Source: Bugula neritina
Taxonomy: Eukaryota; Bryozoa; Gymnolaemata; Cheilostomatida; Bugulidae
Reading direction: 5' to 3'
Assembly: GCA_964035545.1 (NCBI GenBank)
Contig: OZ037770.1
Coordinates: forward strand, 3,515,662 to 3,579,661
Length of the DNA: 64,000 bases
The position numbers and the translations under genes were made by a program. Of the stretch, positions 59,468-64,000 are shown in pieces. How positions within the stretch are numbered: the stretch's first letter is position 1; each line of letters opens with the position of its first letter. The notes beneath the pieces are model-generated. The model had not been told where the DNA came from, searched no databases, and saw only the letters and a list, made by a program, of their open reading frames with translations.

Positions 59468-60559
59468 ATGGAAACGGGTCTAACAGCTAATTCTGATTTA
59501 ATCGCTCTGATTGAATCACAATTACTGGGGACTGAGTTACACGTGAAAGATGACGAGGACATAACAATGGCCGACGATCTACTAGATCTGGAGCTTGACA
59601 CTATGTCCCTCAGTCAGTCTACACGCCACGACGCAGTCCTTCAAGTGCCGTATAACAAGATGCATGACTCTCAGACTAGTAACAGTTGGTTGTCATCAGA
59701 ATTATGCTGTAAAGATCTCACTCGATCTGACAATAATTCTGCTCTTCCAGATACCACTAGTCTTCCTAACCTTAATGATATGCCGCCATTGGAGATGGCT
59801 TGGAACGAAGAACCTATCCCCGCCACGCTACCGGAAACACTCCTAACCCAGTCCTGCTGGATCACGAAGGACACCGAGACACTTATCCAACAAAGCAGAG
59901 GCAACGATCAGTGCACCACCTGCCGTCTGTACCAGTTACACTTTACCACCCTCGCAGACTCAGATTCCAAGTCCCCCAACACTATATTACCACCTTCTGT
60001 CCCTGTGGTGAATATAGTTACCACAGGGACTACATCCTCCGCCACCAACGAACAATGGGGTGCCACGCTGGACATCTTTATGAAGTAGACAAACCTTCTT
60101 TTCCTCATTTCCTCAATCTCATCAGGCCATTTATCTTTGATCTGACTCGTTATGAACGGCTGCGCCAAGAATTCTCCGCCTCGCGTATCATTACACAAGG
60201 ACCCTGTCCCAAACCCCCGGGGTTTAAGAAACCCCCGACACCTCACCCGTCAACCCCCGCCTGCACCGTACCCCCGTCTCAACTCTATACCCCAAGTCGT
60301 CTTACAACGAATAGAAGTACCCCAGAGATGGAGCCCCTTTCCTCCAGTTTCTCCTCGACCCTCTCGTAAGCGCCGTTGGTGGTCTTCCTCTCCCAATCGC
60401 CACTCTTTTCCTGCTAGGAATCTGAAAGAGACGAAGCAACAAATACATGAGTTAGAGAGAGAAGTTCAACAGTTGGCACCTAGCATATCTGCCGCCGTTT
60501 TCGAGCTCCAGGCTCTCAGTGACTCCGTGGTCCAATTAAAGAGGAATGCCCAAGACTGA
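59468..60559 (+). CDS. Accessory ORF3 of element C (one frameshift)
   Basis: The frame starts METGLTANSDLIALIESQL and is acidic for about 140 residues, aligning with element A ORF3 along its length. A frameshift near 59950 moves it to the frame with QVPQHYITTFCPCGEYSYHR and DYILRHQRTMGC, then FLNLIRPF. Another change near 60160-60370 leads to a Pro-rich stretch and the C-terminal coiled coil (LKETKQQIHELEREVQQLAP). It ends in stop at 60557-60559. In this copy the first Cys pair reads CRLYQLHF in one frame, so one finger position is altered. Function unknown. Confidence 0.65.
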
Positions 60560-60796
60560 GGGTCTACTCCCTCCCTTCGTCCCACTCCACTATCACTTAA
60601 CTACGCCGCGGGTGGTGCCTCACTTACCACCTTCTACATATCACTTCCCGGTGCTATAGTAAAGACTCTCAATACAGACAATTTATTAGTTAGTGCGCAA
60701 TTATTTTTTTTTATAGTTTTATATAGGCCGTCGGCCTAAAAACACCTTGTGATTCTGTTAACGCTGTGTCGTTGTTTATTTTTGATTGTGTTTATA

Positions 60797-60820
60797 TATA
60801 TATATATATATATGTACACA
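60797..60820. repeat. Short AT microsatellite in the element C 3' untranslated region
   Basis: tatata run between ORF3 and the 3' LTR. An equivalent, longer run is present in element D at 63550-63650. Confidence 0.85.
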
Positions 60821-60877
60821 TTTCTTTTTAAATTTTATTAGTATTATCAGGAAGGTGGGCTTCCTGCTGGGGGGCGG

Positions 60878-61178
60878 TGTAGTGGGGTACGCGGTATGTG
60901 CCTCCACGTGCTCCCTAGCCAATCAATTATGTATCAGGTAATACCCCCAGCGATGCGTGTACAGAGGGAATTGCATTACTAGTTAATAGAGTAGATAGCG
61001 TGCTAGTGTATAGACGAGATGTAATTTTATAATAACGAGATGAGATGTATCTCTTTTCTTGCTATATAGTAGTAAATAAAGACATTCTAACTCTTAACAA
61101 ACCCTCAATTATTGCGGATAATTGGAACCATAATAACAGGCTAGGAAACCACGCATAGTAATTGTGCAAATTACAACA
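60878..61178 (+). repeat. 3' LTR of element C
   Basis: Starts TGTAGTGGGG right after a G-rich polypurine tract (ctgctggggggcgg) and ends TTACAACA. It is 301 bp, with AATAAAG near 61075. It is the same LTR family as 3163-3469 and 63823 onward. Confidence 0.88.
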
Positions 61179-61866
61179 CTATACTTATACGAATCAAACT
61201 ACGATATCTTAAACCGATTAGAAAATCTTGCAAGGAATAGGACAATTTTAAACATGTTCACAACTAAAGTTTAGTTAAATGAGTGTACAGATATATTCAG
61301 TACTACTAATTACTAATAAATTATATGGCATAAATTTTATATTTAAAAATTGAGAATTCAACAATGAGCTGAAAATAAAAGTTATGTAACAATTTAATGT
61401 AGGGAATTCCAAAGTACCCATGAGCTACTCGAAATTAAAAATGGCTGTAATTAGATTACTCGTGCTAAATATATTATTAATCATGTCTTTAGAAATTTGT
61501 AAGATAAATTCTGTAGTATTCAGTGATGAGCACATCTCACTAGTAGTGTTCAGTTTTTTTATTCAGTGCAGGTAAGATTTCATACAGCTACTATATGAGT
61601 TTCTTCAATATACTTCATATTTTATTATGCGTTAAATTTGTCTCAATAATTATGTTGTTTATGCATGTGCAAATAGGTAACTTAACAGATTAATTGATAT
61701 ACATAATTATACAACTGCACTCATTGAAGGGACAGTTACTATATATGAGCTTCTTTTTATTTTTCATATTTTAATATGCTGTCATTGCCTATAAGAAATG
61801 GAAAATATATTTTGTTTAAATATTGTATCACCTTTTGATAAAGCCTGATCTGTTTCCTTATTGTTA
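61179..61866. other. AT-rich DNA between element C and the orphan exon
   Basis: No gene or repeat recognised. It may be intronic if the exon at 61867 has an upstream partner. Confidence 0.35.
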
Positions 61867-62318
61867 GGGTTATCTTCTCAAAACAAAGATGCAGACATCC
61901 CAGAAGAATCTTCAAAATAGATAACTCAAGTCAGACATCAGAAGATTTTATCATATCCGGAGCAGAAAATCTACAAAATTCACCTGACAAGAAGAAATAT
62001 GTGCCACAACAAGCACATAGAAACTTGGTAGAGAAGTTAGATAGTATCAGCCCTGAGATGCTAGATGAAGCAGAGGAAAAGCTAAAGGTAGCGGAGAACA
62101 AACTTAAAGAGTTGGCAAATGATATAAAACTATTTGACAACACTTGGGAAAATTTATTAAACAAAGATGAAAAGATGGTGGAAGGCTTTACAGATGACTT
62201 TGGCTCCTTAAGCTTAGAAATTGTAAAGAGTAAGCTAAACTCTGGAAACTCACAACAACCAACAGATAGAACTGGTGTTGTGAAATTATGCTTCACTGCA
62301 ATCACTCGGTCTATTTAA
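61867..62318 (+). CDS. Unassigned coding exon, probably 3'-terminal
   Basis: It is open from a possible acceptor (TTGTTAG at 61861-61867) to a TAA near 62318, about 149 codons. The product is charged and helical, with a predicted coiled coil (DEAEEKLKVAENKLKELAND) preceded by NSSQTSEDFIISGAEN. No family was recognised. The last 15 codons run into sequence that looks repeat-like, so the true end may be earlier, at a GGTGTTG donor near 62272. It lies alone between gypsy elements and could be a fragment of a displaced host gene. Confidence 0.45.
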
Positions 62319-62799
62319 TGAATGTCACTACGCCAGGTTTTACTAATTGCTAAGAGTTTATTTACTTCAAATTACACGCATAAAAGATTAACACAAACTA
62401 ACACAAAACGATTACATAAATGAGAGCTAACTGTACACAACTTCACCCTAACAAGTCCAAGTTCTCTCTGCCGGTTACGCTGCCTATAACTGGCTTCCAC
62501 TACAGTTAGCAGCTACGCCTACTAACTAGCATGTCAGTCCTCACTGATTGGCCAAGACGATCAGGCCACCCAAGTAACATGACACCAGCTGCATCACTCA
62601 CTGTCGGCAAGAGGTATCCTTTCAATACAAATACAAAATACTAAAATCTACTAATAATACAATTATTAATACAATTAACACATTATGAAACACCCTTACA
62701 CTCTCCCTTCCTATCGAAAGGTACTGCTCTAAGAAAAACAATATAAGAAATATAAAATAATACAAGGGTAACACAATAAGAATATGGGAAATCCACAAA
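62319..62799. other. Unclassified repeat-like DNA
   Basis: Moderately GC-rich then A-rich sequence with no coding frame. Its style (gattggccaagacg near 62549) recalls LTR sequence on the minus strand, but no partner copy was found in the window. Confidence 0.3.
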
Positions 62800-62814
62800 A
62801 CAGGGACGATGAAG

Positions 62815-63413
62815 GTAACACTGTTTGTCGGCTCTGCCAACAATAATTCACCACCCACCGCCAGCTGTGTGTACACCTCCCGCAGCACTCCTTCTGTTCC
62901 TGTGGGGAGTTTATAAGCTACCACAGGGACTATATACTAAGGCACGAACGTACCATAAATTGTTTTCAAGGGAATCCACATGAGGTAAATGAAGCCTCCT
63001 ACCCCACATTCCTCAATCTCATACGACCGTTCATCTCAGACTCCGCTCGGCTAGAGCGTCTTAACCAGGGATTTTCTGCTCCCCGGCCCATCACCCCTGG
63101 ACCCACTACGAAGCTTCCATGATATCTGAAGAACTCCCCTTGATCTATCCCTCGTGTCTTACTACAATGCATCAAAATAAGTCTTACAAACTTCTTCCTT
63201 TTTCCTCTCCTACAGACCGAAAGAGACGGTGGCAGCAACCCTCCCCTCCACGTTCTTCAGCGTTGGCCCGCAACTTGCGGGAAGTAGAACTTGGAGCCAA
63301 CAAACTTGAACAGGAGGTACATCGGCTTGCTCCTGGGGTTAAAGAGGCAGCAAGTGAGTTATGATCACTAGAAGAGTCCATAGCCCAGCTCAAACGAGCC
63401 GTCAAAGATTGAT
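62815..63413 (+). pseudogene. Partial ORF3 of element D
   Basis: The plus strand encodes TVCRLCQQ, a stop, FTTHRQLCVHLPQH, then a frame shift to YHRDYILRHERTINCFQG and FLNLIRPFIS. After another stop it continues to ARNLREVELGANKLEQEV and the coiled-coil end SIAQLKRAVKD. It aligns with ORF3 of A and C through finger and coil. Three stops or shifts make it non-functional. Confidence 0.7.
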
Positions 63414-63549
63414 ATAGTATTCTCCAACCCGCCACAAACTCCCTACTCAGAGTGACCTGCTCCCCTCCATGACAAACTGGTGCTCAATAGGTGATATCGA
63501 AATATAACTGTACATATGGTAGACAATCACTATGGTTCTTTGTTTTATT

Positions 63550-63556
63550 GTTTATT

Positions 63557-63606
<50 letters not shown>

Positions 63607-63618
63607 TATATATATATT

Positions 63619-63649
<31 letters not shown>

Positions 63650-63650
63650 G
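63550..63650. repeat. AT microsatellite in element D
   Basis: Long tatata run with aaatat interruptions. The Tyr/Ile-repeat frames over it are artefacts. Confidence 0.95.
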
Positions 63651-63822
63651 TGTGTCTCGATGGATGTCATTTTCTTTTTATATATAAGTTTTTTTAGATA
63701 AACACCTTTTGTAAAAATTGCCTTAGATAACTTTGTTTTTGTGCATATAATAGTTTTTTTATAGTACGCTTCTCTTCCACTCTGGATTTAGCAGGAAGTA
63801 GGCTCCCTGCTAGAGGAGGTGG

Positions 63823-64000
63823 TGTAGTGGCCAACGAAGCATACTAGTTATACATATGCATTAAAGCCAATCATATGAAAGCACGTGATTACCCCCCCCC
63901 CCTGGCGAAGCAGAATGCTTCCGCACAGTTTTTATATAGCTGCAGTTGAGAGTAGTATGTGAAGATAGATAGTAGACCTTTGAATGTGTTACATAATTTG
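63823..64000 (+). repeat. 3' LTR of element D (cut by window edge)
   Basis: Starts TGTAGTGGCC after the polypurine tract. It shares the agccaatca and cacgtg features of the other LTRs of the family. The window ends after 178 bp. Confidence 0.75.

Larger units (their letters stand above)
55704..61178 (+). mobile_element. Gypsy element C, nearly complete structure with RNase H/integrase deletion
   Basis: The 5' LTR (55704-55967) lacks about 40 bp of its start compared with the 3' LTR (60878-61178). The two are otherwise near-identical (about seven differences by eye). The primer-binding site TGGTGGCAGCGGTGAGATTC follows the 5' LTR and a G-rich polypurine tract precedes the 3' LTR. The order is gag, protease, RT, start of RNase H, integrase tail and ORF3. 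The rest of RNase H and the integrase core are deleted at about 59005. Several frameshifts exist. No matching target duplication is visible, which fits the missing 5' end. Confidence 0.9.
62800..64000 (+). mobile_element. 3' end of gypsy element D (ORF3, polypurine tract, partial 3' LTR)
   Basis: Only the 3' part of a family member related to A and C is present: ORF3 from the finger module to the coiled coil (about 62800-63413), an AT microsatellite, a G-rich polypurine tract (ctagaggaggtgg) and the 3' LTR from 63823 (TGTAGTGGCC) to the window edge. Gag and pol are absent on the left, so the copy is truncated. Confidence 0.85.

Noticed and set aside
63491-63701. Tyr/Ile-repeat frames
   Set aside because: Artefact of the AT microsatellite in element D.

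Overview
Eukaryotic (animal) genomic DNA, AT-rich, with short spliced exons, canonical GT/AG introns and heavy transposon load. Two host genes can be reconstructed. The plus-strand gene is a clear TMTC3 orthologue, a family of animal ER proteins. The minus-strand gene combines leucine-rich repeats, a Roc GTPase, a COR domain and a caspase-like domain. An early-branching invertebrate such as a sponge would fit, but nothing in the window proves the species.

Layout. 1-3469: deletion derivative of a Ty3/gypsy LTR element (element A, minus strand). 4547-28695: the LRR-Roc-COR-caspase gene (minus strand). Its first exon is at 28683-28695, a 14-exon LRR array lies at 11881-20147, Roc-COR at 8330-11028 and the caspase fold at 4547-6418. 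A 689-bp piggyBac-type MITE with TTAA duplications sits inside the Roc coding exon (9911-10599). A young LTR retrotransposon with identical LTRs sits in intron 1 (21403-28217) and itself carries a nested 2.5-kb inverted-repeat element. 28895 to about 34110: an old, decayed gypsy element (B). 34110-39198: simple repeats and intergenic DNA. 39199-50525: TMTC3 in 15 exons, with a 38-bp minisatellite that overlaps the splice acceptor of exon 3 and several MITEs in its introns. 50526-54150: intergenic DNA with a tRNA-derived SINE. 54150-55660: a fragment of another gypsy lineage. 55704-61178: element C, the best-preserved relative of A and B. 61867-62318: an unassigned coding exon. About 62800-64000: the 3' end of element D.

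How the parts relate. The minus-strand gene looks like an innate-immunity or cell-death type receptor: a fast-evolving repeat sensor, a GTPase/dimerisation switch and a caspase-like output. The caspase part keeps the catalytic His but has Ser in place of the catalytic Cys, so it is probably a pseudocaspase. The LRR exons are all in phase 2 and 138 nt long, so the array can grow or shrink without breaking the frame, and two very recent tandem duplications (1216 and 598 bp) show that it does. Elements A-D share an unusual extra reading frame after the integrase tail, with a Cys/His finger-like module, a proline-rich stretch and a C-terminal coiled coil. It persists even where protease, RT, RNase H or integrase has been lost.
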